This document shows, one piece after another, positions 6,138 through 13,115 of a stretch of 14,623 nucleotides of DNA (within the stretch, counting starts at the first letter, position 1; the number at the start of each line of letters is the position of its first letter). The notes beneath the pieces were generated by a model that saw nothing but the letters and a program-made list of their open reading frames with translations, was not told the origin of the DNA and made no database searches. The stretch is from Halobacteriales archaeon (GTDB lineage Archaea > Thermoplasmatota > SW-10-69-26 > JACQPN01 > JAIVGT01), in NCBI GenBank assembly GCA_020201485.1, contig JAIVGT010000196.1, positions 1 to 14,623 of the forward strand, written 5' to 3'. The position numbers were made by a program, and so were the translations under genes.

Positions 6138-7325
6138 TCACCTCGCTTCGGCCTTGATGGGCGCGACCACGACGTTGCCGTTGTTCGTGATGAGCTCGAG
6201 CGTCGTCGGGACGCGCGCAGCGTCGAAGTCCTTGCTGTGCGCGCTCACGGCGTGGTTCGGGCTGTGCTGCTGCGGCGGCGGAGCGGGCGGCTTGGCCGCG
6301 AGCAGGGGCAGGCCGAAGCTCGTGCCCGGGGCCTGCTGGTCGTCCTTCTCCGGCGCGCCCTCCATGTCGGGCAGCTCGATGCGGATGGCCCCGTTGTTCG
6401 TCATGGCGTGCACGGCGTAGCCGCGGTCCTTCGCCACGGGCACGGTCACCACGACGTTGCCGTTGTTCGTGAGGAGCTGGGCCTTGGCCGCGGCGCTGTT
6501 CGTGAGCTCGGCCTTGATGGCGCCGTTGTTCGACACGGCCTGCAGGTCCTCGAACGCGCCGGCGAGCACGAGGTTGCCGTTGTTCGCCACGAGGTCCGCC
6601 TCGGCGAAGCGCACGGCCTTCGCGCCCATGTCGGCGTCGTTCGTCACCATGCTGAGCTGGTCGCCGTGCAGGCCCTCGACGAGGAAGGGCACGCGGTCCT
6701 GCGCCTGCACCGTCGGGTCGGAGTTGAGCGCGAGGTCCAAGCCCTGGCCCTGGTCCTTGACGCAGCCTTGCTCCTTCGGCTCGTCCTTCCCGCCGAAGAG
6801 GCTGCCCAGGCCGAGGTCGTCCGTCTGGTGGTCCACGGCGCTGCACAGGTGCACGCTCTCCCAGAGGAGGCGCGCCGGCACGGTCGCGACGATGTCCGGC
6901 ACCTGCTGGCTGTTCATGCTGACGAGCGCGCTGCCGTCGCGCGTGACCTGGAGCAGGAGGGCGAGCGCGCCGTCCTCGTCCACGTCGCCGCGGAAGTCGT
7001 AGGCGAGCGTCGGCTCGCCCGGCACGGCCATGGCGTTCGGGTCGCGCGGGGGCAGGAGGACCTGCACGCTCCACGCGTCGCCGTCCACGCCTTGGACGTG
7101 GATGTTGCCCCGGAACGTGCGCAGGTCGAGGATGCCCTGCGTCACCTCGCTACCGATGGTGCCTTCCCAGCTCTGCGCCACGTCGCCCGCCGTGCTCTTC
7201 GCCACGGGCTGGCTGCTCTGGGCGAGCAGGTGGTCGCCGACCGACACCGCTGCGAATCCCGCAGGAACGGCGAGGATGGCCGCGGACAGGAGCACCAAGG
7301 CGTGCGCGCGTTGCATGACGTACAC
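6138..7325 (-). CDS. Exported DUF4097-like repeat protein (beta-helix type)
   Basis: About 395 residues. A signal peptide or N-terminal anchor is visible (MQRAHALVLLSAAILAVPAG). A domain with ILDLRTFRGNIHVQGVDGD follows, as in DUF4097/putative-adhesin families where short G-x-I/V-x-V strands form a right-handed beta helix. The C-terminal half has repeated NNG turns (NNGNLVLAG, NNGAIKAEL, NNGNVVVTV, NNGAIRIEL, NNGNVVVAP), four of them 18-23 residues apart. The last is separated by a Pro/Gln-rich linker (PPAPPPQQHSPNH). The GTG at 7325 fits a box about 27 nt upstream; the ATG at 7316 and the ATG at 7391 are alternatives, the last leaving an implausibly long pre-signal segment. Two cysteines (HLCS, QGCV) flank an insert. 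It probably sits on the cell surface; what it binds is unknown. Confidence 0.75.
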   Translation of the reverse strand: MYVMQRAHALVLLSAAILAVPAGFAAVSVGDHLLAQSSQPVAKSTAGDVAQSWEGTIGSEVTQGILDLRTFRGNIHVQGVDGDAWSVQVLLPPRDPNAMAVPGEPTLAYDFRGDVDEDGALALLLQVTRDGSALVSMNSQQVPDIVATVPARLLWESVHLCSAVDHQTDDLGLGSLFGGKDEPKEQGCVKDQGQGLDLALNSDPTVQAQDRVPFLVEGLHGDQLSMVTNDADMGAKAVRFAEADLVANNGNLVLAGAFEDLQAVSNNGAIKAELTNSAAAKAQLLTNNGNVVVTVPVAKDRGYAVHAMTNNGAIRIELPDMEGAPEKDDQQAPGTSFGLPLLAAKPPAPPPQQHSPNHAVSAHSKDFDAARVPTTLELITNNGNVVVAPIKAEAR

Positions 7326-7349
7326 CGGACGGCCGACCGCCTGCTGCGC

Positions 7350-7355
7350 TTGATA
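7350..7355 (-). promoter_or_regulatory. Possible promoter box for the DUF4097-like gene
   Basis: On the minus strand TATCAA lies inside GGCTATCAAGC, centred near 7352, about 27 nt upstream of the GTG at 7325. The adjacent A5 run (minus strand) raises local AT content. The rest of the 7326-7533 gap shows nothing else I can assign. Confidence 0.35.
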
Positions 7356-7533
7356 GCCTTTTTGGTCGTCCGGTTGAAAAACCCGAGGCATGTCTGGCCC
7401 CCGGGCTAGGAGTTGCCGGCGAACGGCGGTTGTGCGCCTCGCCCGAGGGGGAGAGCACTTGGCCTGGGCCGCGGGTGCGCCGCACGGCGCGGTTGGAACC
7501 TCGCGGCGTTGACGCCCGGCCATGGGGCCCGTG

Positions 7534-8616
7534 CTACACCTCTTTCCAGTCCACGAGCAGGCTCCCGGCGGCGACCGCGAGCAAGGCCAGGAGGGCCACG
7601 GCCGCGCCGTTGAGCAGCAGCGCGCTCGCGTTGCCCGTGACCATGCTGGCGCGCAGCGCCTCGTTCACGTACGTCAGGGGCAGGACGCGCGCGATGGCTT
7701 GGAGGAAGGAGGGCATGCTCTCGAGCGGGAAGAACACCCCGCTCAGGAAGATCATGGGGAAGTTCACCGCGCTCCCCGCCGCGTTCGCCTGGTCCTCCTC
7801 CTTCACGACGCGGCTGAGCGCCATGGCGATGCCGGCGAACATCGCGCCGCTGAGGGCGATGAGCACGGGCCACGTCCAATCGGCGCGGATGTGGACGCCG
7901 AAGCCCACGACGCCCACGAGGATGATGACCGCGGCGCTCAGGCCGGTGAGGAACACCTGGTAGACCACCTTCGCCAGGACCCATTCCCACTTGCGGATGG
8001 GCGTGGTGGCGATCTTGCGCAAGATGCCCCGTTGCTTCAGCTTCGCGCTCACCTCCAGGCCGCCGATGAGCGCGTTGCCGCTGAGCGTCATGCCGATGAC
8101 GCCGGGCAGGAAGAAGTCGATGTAGCGCCCGCCACCCTGGCTGTTGCGCACCTCCTGGTCCTGCATGCTCACGCGGGGCGGCGCGCCGCTCGCCCGCAGG
8201 TTCACCTGGTCGATGACGGCGTGCACCACGCCTTGCACGGTGCGGCTCTGCGTGCGCGACGGGTCGCTGAGGAGCGTGATGTGCGCCTGGCCTTGCCCCA
8301 TCGCCTGGCCGAAGCCCTGCGGGATGACGAGCACGCTGCTCAGGTCCTTGTCCTTCGCGAGCTGCTCCACATCGCCCGCCTCGAGGGAGGTGAGCTTCAG
8401 CACGCCGCTCGCGTTCAGGCCCTGCAGCAGTTGCGCGCTGCCAGCGGTGTGGTCGTTGTCCTGCACGGCGAGGGCGAGCTGGCCGTTGCCCTGGCTGAAC
8501 AGCGCGCCGAACACGAGCATGAGGATGATGGGGAAGGCGAGGGTGAAGAACATCGCGCTCGGGCTGCGGTACCATTGCTTCACGCTGGCGACGACATCCG
8601 CGCGGATGCGGATCAT
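7534..8616 (-). CDS. ABC-2 type transporter permease
   Basis: A 360-residue permease of the ABC-2 (NatB/DrrB/YhfH-like) exporter type. It has an N-terminal cytosolic start followed by TM1 (MFFTLAFPIILMLVFGALF) and then a large external domain of about 150 residues. Five clustered spans follow, including IDFFLPGVIGMTLSGNAL, VFLTGLSAAVIILVGVVGF, WPVLIALSGAMFAGIAMAL, NFPMIFLSGVFFPLESMP and ALLALLAVAAGSLLV. The motifs LPGVIGMT, RGILRKIATTPI and FLSGVFFPLESMP are typical of the family. The ATG at 8616 overlaps the TGA of the upstream ATPase gene by 4 nt (ATGA), which indicates translational coupling. It forms the membrane half of an exporter; the substrate is unknown (drug, ion or lipid are all possible). 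Confidence 0.92.
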   Translation of the reverse strand: MIRIRADVVASVKQWYRSPSAMFFTLAFPIILMLVFGALFSQGNGQLALAVQDNDHTAGSAQLLQGLNASGVLKLTSLEAGDVEQLAKDKDLSSVLVIPQGFGQAMGQGQAHITLLSDPSRTQSRTVQGVVHAVIDQVNLRASGAPPRVSMQDQEVRNSQGGGRYIDFFLPGVIGMTLSGNALIGGLEVSAKLKQRGILRKIATTPIRKWEWVLAKVVYQVFLTGLSAAVIILVGVVGFGVHIRADWTWPVLIALSGAMFAGIAMALSRVVKEEDQANAAGSAVNFPMIFLSGVFFPLESMPSFLQAIARVLPLTYVNEALRASMVTGNASALLLNGAAVALLALLAVAAGSLLVDWKEV

Positions 8617-9629
8617 GCGGCGCGCCTCCGGCGCTTCGGGGCCTCGGGCTTCGGGGCCGGCTCCTGCTCCAGCGCCTGGCCGGTGAGGTGGAGGAACACG
8701 TCCTCGAGGGTGGGCGTGCGCACCTCCAGGCCAAGGCCGGTGCGCGCCAGGGCGACGAGGGCGCTGCTCAGCTCCTTCGAGGTCGGGGCGTGGACGATGG
8801 CATCCTGGCCCTTCGGCTCGGCCTTCACGGGCAGCGAGGCTTGCGCGCCACCTTTCACGACGATGGTCTGCCCGGGCGCGTAGCGCTGGATGAGCGCGTC
8901 CGGCGTGTCGAGCGCGGCGATCCTGCCCTGGTTCAGGATGGCGACGCGGTCGGCGAGCGCCTGCGCCTCCTCCATGTAGTGCGTGGTGAGGAACAAGGTC
9001 TTGCCCCGCGCGCGCAGGCCGCGCACCACGTCCCACGCCTCCCGCCGGGCGCGCGGGTCGAGGCCGGTGGTGGGCTCGTCCAGGAAGACGAGCTCCGGGT
9101 CGTTCACGAGGGCGATGGCCACGCCGAGGCGCTGCTTCAGCCCGCCGCTCAGCGTCTCGTACCGCGCGTCCGCCTTCCCCTGCAGGCTGACCAGGCCGAG
9201 CAGCTCGTCGAGGTCGGGCCGGGCGTGGAACATGGCGGCGAAGTAGGCGAGGTTCTCCCGGCAGGTGAGCCGGTCGAAGGCGTTGAAGTCCTGCGGCAGG
9301 ACCCCGATGCGCTTGCGGACCGCGTCGCTCTCCCGCTTGACGTCGAGGCCGAGCACGCGCACGTCGCCCGCCGTCTTCGCGCGCAAGGTCTCGAGGATCT
9401 CGCACGTCGTGGTCTTGCCCGCGCCGTTCGGCCCGAGGAAGGCGAACACCTCGCCCCGGAACACGTCGAAGCCGATGCCGTCCACGGCGCGCAGCGTGCC
9501 GTACTGCTTGACGAGGCCGCGCACCTGGATGACCGCCTCCCGGCTCGCCGGAGCACGCTGGGCCGCGCTGCGGGGGCTGGTCACGCTGCGGATGGTGGCG
9601 CGGCGCGGCTGCGCGCTCGTCTCGGGCAT
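8613..9629 (-). CDS. ABC transporter ATP-binding protein (ABC-2 exporter type)
   Basis: A 338-residue ATPase that powers the permease encoded directly downstream. It shows Walker A GPNGAGKT (66-73), Q-loop Gln113, signature LSGGLKQ (160-166), Walker B LVFLDEP (180-186) followed by TTGLD, and the H-loop His217 in LTTHYMEEA. A C-terminal extension of about 85 residues ending TLEDVFLHLTG and a basic KRRRR tail is typical of NatA/DrrA-like subunits. The start at 9629 is chosen over 9656 because the box GCCTTATG lies 26 nt upstream of it, and the 9656 ATG overlaps that box. The 30 residues before the first strand are Arg/Ala-rich and probably disordered. It is divergent from the DEAD-box helicase gene. 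Confidence 0.93.
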   Translation of the reverse strand: MPETSAQPRRATIRSVTSPRSAAQRAPASREAVIQVRGLVKQYGTLRAVDGIGFDVFRGEVFAFLGPNGAGKTTTCEILETLRAKTAGDVRVLGLDVKRESDAVRKRIGVLPQDFNAFDRLTCRENLAYFAAMFHARPDLDELLGLVSLQGKADARYETLSGGLKQRLGVAIALVNDPELVFLDEPTTGLDPRARREAWDVVRGLRARGKTLFLTTHYMEEAQALADRVAILNQGRIAALDTPDALIQRYAPGQTIVVKGGAQASLPVKAEPKGQDAIVHAPTSKELSSALVALARTGLGLEVRTPTLEDVFLHLTGQALEQEPAPKPEAPKRRRRAA

Positions 9630-9653
9630 CGCGCGGGCATCGGGGAATCCCGG

Positions 9654-9661
9654 CATAAGGC
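9654..9661 (-). promoter_or_regulatory. Promoter box GCCTTATG for the ABC exporter operon
   Basis: On the minus strand this reads GCCTTATG, ending 25 nt before the ATG at 9629. It has the same core as the box before the tRNA thiolase gene at almost the same distance. It probably directs a leaderless mRNA covering both ABC genes. Confidence 0.5.
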
Positions 9662-9713
9662 GTGCTGGAGCCCTGTGCGGCAGCGTAGCACGGGCGCGCC
9701 CCGCAGGCCAAAC

Positions 9714-9723
9714 GCTAAATAGG
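9714..9723. promoter_or_regulatory. AT-rich TATA-like element in the ABC/helicase divergent region
   Basis: GCTAAATAGG is one of the most AT-rich short stretches in this region. Read on the plus strand, it would start a helicase transcript near 9744 with a leader of about 125 nt. On the minus strand (CCTATTTAGC) it would give the ABC operon a leader of about 60 nt. The helicase gene also has TTTT at 9834-9837 nearer its start, so which element is used is open. Confidence 0.3.
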
Positions 9724-9765
9724 CCCGGCGTGTACGTGCCTCCGGCAAGAACGCAGTTCGAGTCC

Positions 9766-9796
9766 GCGGGGCGCGGTCGCCTTCGTACCGCCCCGC
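9766..9796 (+). other. Hairpin-forming inverted repeat upstream of the DEAD-box helicase gene
   Basis: GCGGGGCG (9766-9773) and CGCCCCGC (9789-9796) are perfectly complementary over 8 bp with a 15-nt loop. A competing inner stem GCGGT/ACCGC (9773-9777 with 9787-9791) uses overlapping bases. It would lie in the helicase leader if transcription starts at the element near 9718, or in the promoter region otherwise. The pairing is seen directly; a function is not. Confidence 0.4.
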
Positions 9797-9871
9797 TTCA
9801 CGCGCTCCGGCGCGGGACCGGCGACATCTCGTGTTTTCGCCGTAGCGGTCCCCACCGCAGTTGGAACGACC

Positions 9872-11338
9872 ATGTCCACGTTCGCCTCGCTGAACCTGAG
9901 CCCGATCACGTTGAACGCACTCGCCGCCATGGGCTTCGAGACGCCCACGCCCGTGCAGTCGCAGAGCATCCCGCTCCTGCTCCAAGGCAAGGACCTCATC
10001 GCCCAGGCCCGCACCGGCACGGGCAAGACCGCCGCTTTCGGCATCCCGCTCGTCGAGCGCCTCGCGCGCTCCGGGCCCGGCGTGCAGGCGCTCGTCCTCG
10101 TGCCCACGCGCGAGCTCGCCCTGCAGGTCACGGAGGAGCTGGCCCAGCTCGCCAAGGGCACGGCCCTGCGCGTCGTCCCGGTGTACGGCGGCGTCGGCTT
10201 CGGCAAGCAGACCGAGGACCTGCGCCGGCCGGGCAGCATCGTCGTCGTCGCCACCCCGGGCAGGCTGCTCGACCACCTGCAGCAGCGCACCGTGCACCTC
10301 GGCCAGGTGCGCGTCCTCGTCCTCGACGAGGCGGACCGCATGCTCGACATGGGCTTCCTGCCCGACGTGGAGCGCATCCTGAGGAGCCTGCCCGTGCAGC
10401 GGCAGACGGCGCTGTTCAGCGCCACGGTCCCCGAGCCCATCCGCAAGCTGAGCCAGCGCTTCCTGCGCGACCCGGCGAGCGTGCGCGTCGAGACCGGCCC
10501 GGCGGCCACGCCGCTCGCCGAGCAGTTCCGCATCGACATCACGATGGCGGAGAAGGGCCGCGCCCTGCAGGCGCTGCTGGAGAAGGAGAAGCCGAAGGCG
10601 GCCATCGTCTTCACGCGCACGAAGCACCTCGCCCGCCGGCTGGCCCGCAACCTGGAGAAGACCGGGTGGGACGCCGTCGCGCTCCAGGGCAACATGAGCC
10701 AGGCGCAGCGCGAGCGCGCCATGCAGGCGTTCCGCGACGGCGACGCCAACGTGCTGGTCGCCACCGACATCGCCAGCCGCGGCCTGGACATCCCCGACGT
10801 CAGCCACATCGTGAACTACGACATCCCGATGGAGCCGGACGCGTACGTGCACCGCGTGGGCAGGACAGCCCGCATGGGCAAGAGCGGCCGCGCGTTCACC
10901 TTCGTGCAGCCCGACCAGCAGCGCGACCTGCGCGACGTGGAGCGCGCGGCGGGCATGCAGCTGCAGGCGTACGAGCTCGGGCCGCTGCCCGCGGCCGTGC
11001 ACGACGACGGCGACCGGCCGCCGTTCCACGCGCCGTACAGCGCCCGGCACCAGCCGGCGCCCGGCCCGCGCATGCGTCAGCCCCAGGACGAGCGCAGCCC
11101 GCAGGCGGCGCGCAACCAGCGGTATGGCCCGCCCCGCAGCGGCCCGCCGCGGTACACCTCGCACGGCCCGTCCCACGGCAGCCGCGGCCCGCAGGCCGGC
11201 AGCCGGGGGCGCGACACGAGCGGCGAGCGCAAGAGCTTCCCCGAGCCGAAGTTCGCCCGCAGCGCCCCGCCGAAGCACCGCCAGCAGCAGCGCCGCCGCG
11301 ACGACACGGGTTCGGGCGGCAGCCGCGGACGGTACTGA
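9872..11338 (+). CDS. DEAD-box ATP-dependent RNA helicase with Arg/Gly-rich C-terminal tail
   Basis: A 488-residue superfamily 2 helicase that unwinds short RNA duplexes and remodels RNPs in the cytosol. The Q motif GFETPTPVQ is at 21-29, motif I ARTGTGKT at 46-53, Ia PTREL near 79-82, Ib TPGR 128-131, DEAD 152-155 and SAT 183-185. Motif V is ATDIASRGLDIPD at 297-309 and motif VI HRVGRTAR at 327-334. All catalytic motifs are intact. After the second RecA domain (about 215-360), a disordered tail of about 110 residues is rich in Arg, Gly, Pro, Gln and Ser, ending GSRGRY. It would bind RNA non-specifically, as in bacterial RhlE and CsdA-type cold-shock helicases. The start matches the family (MSTFASLNLSP). 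The tRNA thiolase gene follows 39 nt downstream with its own promoter box. Confidence 0.95.
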   Translation: MSTFASLNLSPITLNALAAMGFETPTPVQSQSIPLLLQGKDLIAQARTGTGKTAAFGIPLVERLARSGPGVQALVLVPTRELALQVTEELAQLAKGTALRVVPVYGGVGFGKQTEDLRRPGSIVVVATPGRLLDHLQQRTVHLGQVRVLVLDEADRMLDMGFLPDVERILRSLPVQRQTALFSATVPEPIRKLSQRFLRDPASVRVETGPAATPLAEQFRIDITMAEKGRALQALLEKEKPKAAIVFTRTKHLARRLARNLEKTGWDAVALQGNMSQAQRERAMQAFRDGDANVLVATDIASRGLDIPDVSHIVNYDIPMEPDAYVHRVGRTARMGKSGRAFTFVQPDQQRDLRDVERAAGMQLQAYELGPLPAAVHDDGDRPPFHAPYSARHQPAPGPRMRQPQDERSPQAARNQRYGPPRSGPPRYTSHGPSHGSRGPQAGSRGRDTSGERKSFPEPKFARSAPPKHRQQQRRRDDTGSGGSRGRY

Positions 11339-11346
11339 CGGCGCTG

Positions 11347-11354
11347 GCCTTATC
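11347..11354 (+). promoter_or_regulatory. Promoter box GCCTTATC for the tRNA thiolase gene
   Basis: GCCTTATC ends 23 nt before the GTG at 11378, the position of an archaeal TATA element for a leaderless transcript. It lies in the 39-nt gap after the helicase stop codon, so the two genes need not share a transcript. Confidence 0.5.
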
Positions 11355-11377
11355 CCGCCCGGCCCCGTTCCGCGCGC

Positions 11378-12286
11378 GTGCCCGCCTGCTCCATGTGCGG
11401 CCAGCCCGCGGTGCTCCTGCAGCGCTACAGCGGCGCGCACCTGTGCGGCGAGCATGCGCAGCGCAGCGTGGAGAAGCGCGTCACGAAGGAGATGGCGCGC
11501 GACAAGCTGCGGCGCGGCGACGTGGTGGTCGTGGCGGTGAGCGGCGGCAAGGACAGCGTCTGCGCCCTCCGCTTCGCCCGTCGCTACCTCGCCCCGGCCG
11601 GCGTCGAGGTGCGGGCGGTGACCGTGGATGAGGGCATCGCCTCCTACCGGCCCGCGGGCATCGAGGTCGCGGCCTCGCACTGCAAGGAGCTGGACGTGCC
11701 CCACGAGGTCGTGCGCGACCGCGACGCGTTCGGCGTGACGATGGACGAAGCCTCGCAGCGCCTCGAAGGTGCTGCACCGTGCTCGCCGTGCGGCGTGTTC
11801 CGCCGGACGCTGTTGAACAAGGCGGCGCGCGAGCACGGCGCGGCGCGGCTCGTCACCGGGCACAACCTCGACGATCTGGCGCAGAGCGTGCTCATGAACG
11901 TGCTGCGGGGGGATGCGGCGCGCCTGGCGCGGCTCGGCCGTCATGAGGCGCGCGACGGGCTCGTGCCCCGCAGCACGCCCCTGCGCATGGTGCCGGAGCG
12001 GGAGGTCGCGCTCTACGCGCATCTGCAGGGCTGGGCCGTGCACAACGAGGAGTGCCCGTACGCGGTCCTGGCCCAGCGGCGCGGTGTGCGCGACACGCTG
12101 CTCGAGCTGGAGGAGCGCGAGCCGGGCACGCGGCATGCGCTCGTGGCCTTCCTGGACAAGGTGCAGCCGGCGCTCGCCCGTGAGCCCTCGCTCGGGGCGG
12201 AGCTGCGCGCATGCCTCACATGCGGCGAGCCGACGTCGGGCGAGCGCTGCCAGGCGTGCGCGATGGCGGAGCGCGTGCGCGCGTGA
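11378..12286 (+). CDS. tRNA 2-thiouridine synthesis protein, TtuA/Ncs6 (CTU1) family
   Basis: A 302-residue enzyme of the TtcA/TtuA/Ncs6 group. These adenylate a tRNA uridine and replace O2 with sulfur, usually delivered by a ubiquitin-like carrier in archaea. An N-terminal zinc finger is formed by Cys4, Cys7, Cys23 and His26. The PP-loop is SGGKDS (55-60). The presumed [4Fe-4S] ligands Cys135 and Cys138 lie in PCSPCG, with Cys226 in NEECPY. GHNLDDLAQS (161-170) is the conserved family segment. A C-terminal zinc finger follows with Cys279, Cys282, Cys291 and Cys294. GTG at 11378 is the start because it includes Cys4 of the first finger and fits the promoter box. U54 (TtuA) and U34 (Ncs6) enzymes share these motifs, so the target position is not decided here. 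It converges on the ZIP gene with a 3-nt gap. Confidence 0.92.
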   Translation: MPACSMCGQPAVLLQRYSGAHLCGEHAQRSVEKRVTKEMARDKLRRGDVVVVAVSGGKDSVCALRFARRYLAPAGVEVRAVTVDEGIASYRPAGIEVAASHCKELDVPHEVVRDRDAFGVTMDEASQRLEGAAPCSPCGVFRRTLLNKAAREHGAARLVTGHNLDDLAQSVLMNVLRGDAARLARLGRHEARDGLVPRSTPLRMVPEREVALYAHLQGWAVHNEECPYAVLAQRRGVRDTLLELEEREPGTRHALVAFLDKVQPALAREPSLGAELRACLTCGEPTSGERCQACAMAERVRA

Positions 12287-12289
12287 GCG

Positions 12290-13033
12290 TCACGCTGCCA
12301 GCACGGTCGTGAGCGCGGCGATGATGACGATGCCGGCTGCCATCGCCGCGACCATGCGCCGTGGCTTGCCGCTCCGATAGGTCTCCGGCAGCAGGTGCGA
12401 CGCGCCGAGGTACAGGAACTCGCCGACGAACACCGCGAGGAGCACCGGAAGCAGCCAGAAGTCCAGGTCGAGGAAGAGCGTGAGGCCCACCCCGAGCACG
12501 GGCGCGACAGCGTCGGCGAGGAGGAACTTGATGGTGCGCCGGCGCTTCTGCTGGTTCTTGACCATGAGCGTGACGGTGTTGATGCCGTCGGTGAAATCGT
12601 GCGCCACGACCGCGAACGCCACGAGCAACCCGGCCGCTTCGCTCGCCTGGAACGCCGCCCCGATGGCCGCGCCATCGAGGAAGCTGTGCAGCACGAGGCT
12701 GCCCGCTGCGACCGGGCCCATGAGGTGGCCATGCTCCGGCTGGTCCTCGCCATGCTCGTGGTGCGTGGCGAAGATGCGCTCGAGCAGGCTGTAGGCGAAG
12801 AACGAGCCCACGACGATGAGGAGCATGGTGCGCATCGCGAGCCCGCGGTCCGCCGCCAAGTCGAGGCTCTCCGGGAGCAGGTCGAGGAAGCTGACCGCGA
12901 CCAGGGTGCCCGCGGCGAAGGCGAAGAAGTAGCGCAGGTCCTTGCGCAGCCGGAGCGCGGCGGCGCCGCCGAGGAGCGTCGCTGCGAACGTGGCGATCGC
13001 CAGGCCGAGGACGATGGGCTGGACCGGCTGCAC
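12290..13033 (-). CDS. ZIP family metal ion transporter
   Basis: A 247-residue importer of divalent metals (Zn, Fe, Mn or Ni) with eight predicted spans. The metal-site motifs are HSFLDGAAIG in TM4 (His116, Asp120) and HDFTDG in TM5 (His145, Asp149). The latter is a variant of the usual HEFPDG. A His/Glu-rich cytosolic loop, THHEHGEDQPEHGH (90-103), lies between TM3 and TM4, as in GufA/ZupT-like members. TM7 carries GEFLYLGASHLLPE. The start is GTG at 13033; the TATA-like TTCATATTGAA (minus strand) is centred 23 nt upstream. It is divergent from the NikR gene, 82 nt between starts, which makes nickel or a NikR-responsive metal the leading substrate candidate. That link is inference from position. 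Confidence 0.9.
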   Translation of the reverse strand: MQPVQPIVLGLAIATFAATLLGGAAALRLRKDLRYFFAFAAGTLVAVSFLDLLPESLDLAADRGLAMRTMLLIVVGSFFAYSLLERIFATHHEHGEDQPEHGHLMGPVAAGSLVLHSFLDGAAIGAAFQASEAAGLLVAFAVVAHDFTDGINTVTLMVKNQQKRRRTIKFLLADAVAPVLGVGLTLFLDLDFWLLPVLLAVFVGEFLYLGASHLLPETYRSGKPRRMVAAMAAGIVIIAALTTVLAA

Positions 13034-13050
13034 AACGCCCCATCTCCGGC

Positions 13051-13061
13051 TTCAATATGAA
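13051..13061 (-). promoter_or_regulatory. TATA-like palindrome for the ZIP gene
   Basis: TTCAATATGAA (plus strand) is an inverted repeat of 4+3+4 bases in a GC-rich region, centred 23 nt upstream of the ZIP GTG at 13033. It could be both the TATA element and an operator half; only the sequence and spacing are seen. Confidence 0.45.
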
Positions 13062-13075
13062 CTGTGCGGCGTAAC

Positions 13076-13114
13076 TTGTGAAGCTATTAAGCGACCCGGG
13101 CTCGTTCTTCACAA
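13076..13114. promoter_or_regulatory. Candidate NikR operator: 8-bp inverted repeat around the nikR promoter
   Basis: TTGTGAAG (13076-13083) and CTTCACAA (13107-13114) are perfect inverted repeats with a 23-nt spacer, 31 nt centre to centre, close to three helical turns. The TATA-like CTATTAAG (13084-13091) sits just inside the left arm, and the right arm abuts the ATG at 13116. A related copy, CTGCACAA (13028-13035), overlaps the ZIP start. Known NikR operators are dyads with shorter spacing (E. coli GTATGA-N16-TCATAC), so binding by NikR is a hypothesis. Confidence 0.4.
13084..13091 (+). promoter_or_regulatory. TATA-like element of the NikR gene
   Basis: CTATTAAG is centred about 28 nt before the ATG at 13116, consistent with a leaderless or near-leaderless transcript. 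It lies within the inverted repeat described for 13076-13114. Confidence 0.5.
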
Positions 13115-13115
13115 C

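Noticed and set aside
7392..7533. Possible extra coding sequence or N-terminal extension of the DUF4097-like protein up to 7523.
   Set aside because: The extension would place 60-odd Arg/Pro/Ala-rich residues before a clear signal peptide, and a promoter-like box lies inside it. I see nothing else in this stretch.
9695..9776. tRNA-like pattern: a GTTCGAGTC T-loop consensus at 9756-9764 with 7-nt complementary ends at 9695-9701 and 9769-9775.
   Set aside because: The T stem has a mismatch, there is no proper D arm or anticodon arm in between, and the AT-rich stretch falls in the middle. In GC-rich DNA the acceptor complementarity can arise by chance.
9581..12136. 851-codon open frame on the minus strand opposite the helicase and thiolase genes.
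   Set aside because: The plus-strand proteins in this stretch have complete family motifs, while the minus-strand translation is Arg/Ala/His-rich without any recognisable domain. It is a shadow typical of GC-rich DNA.
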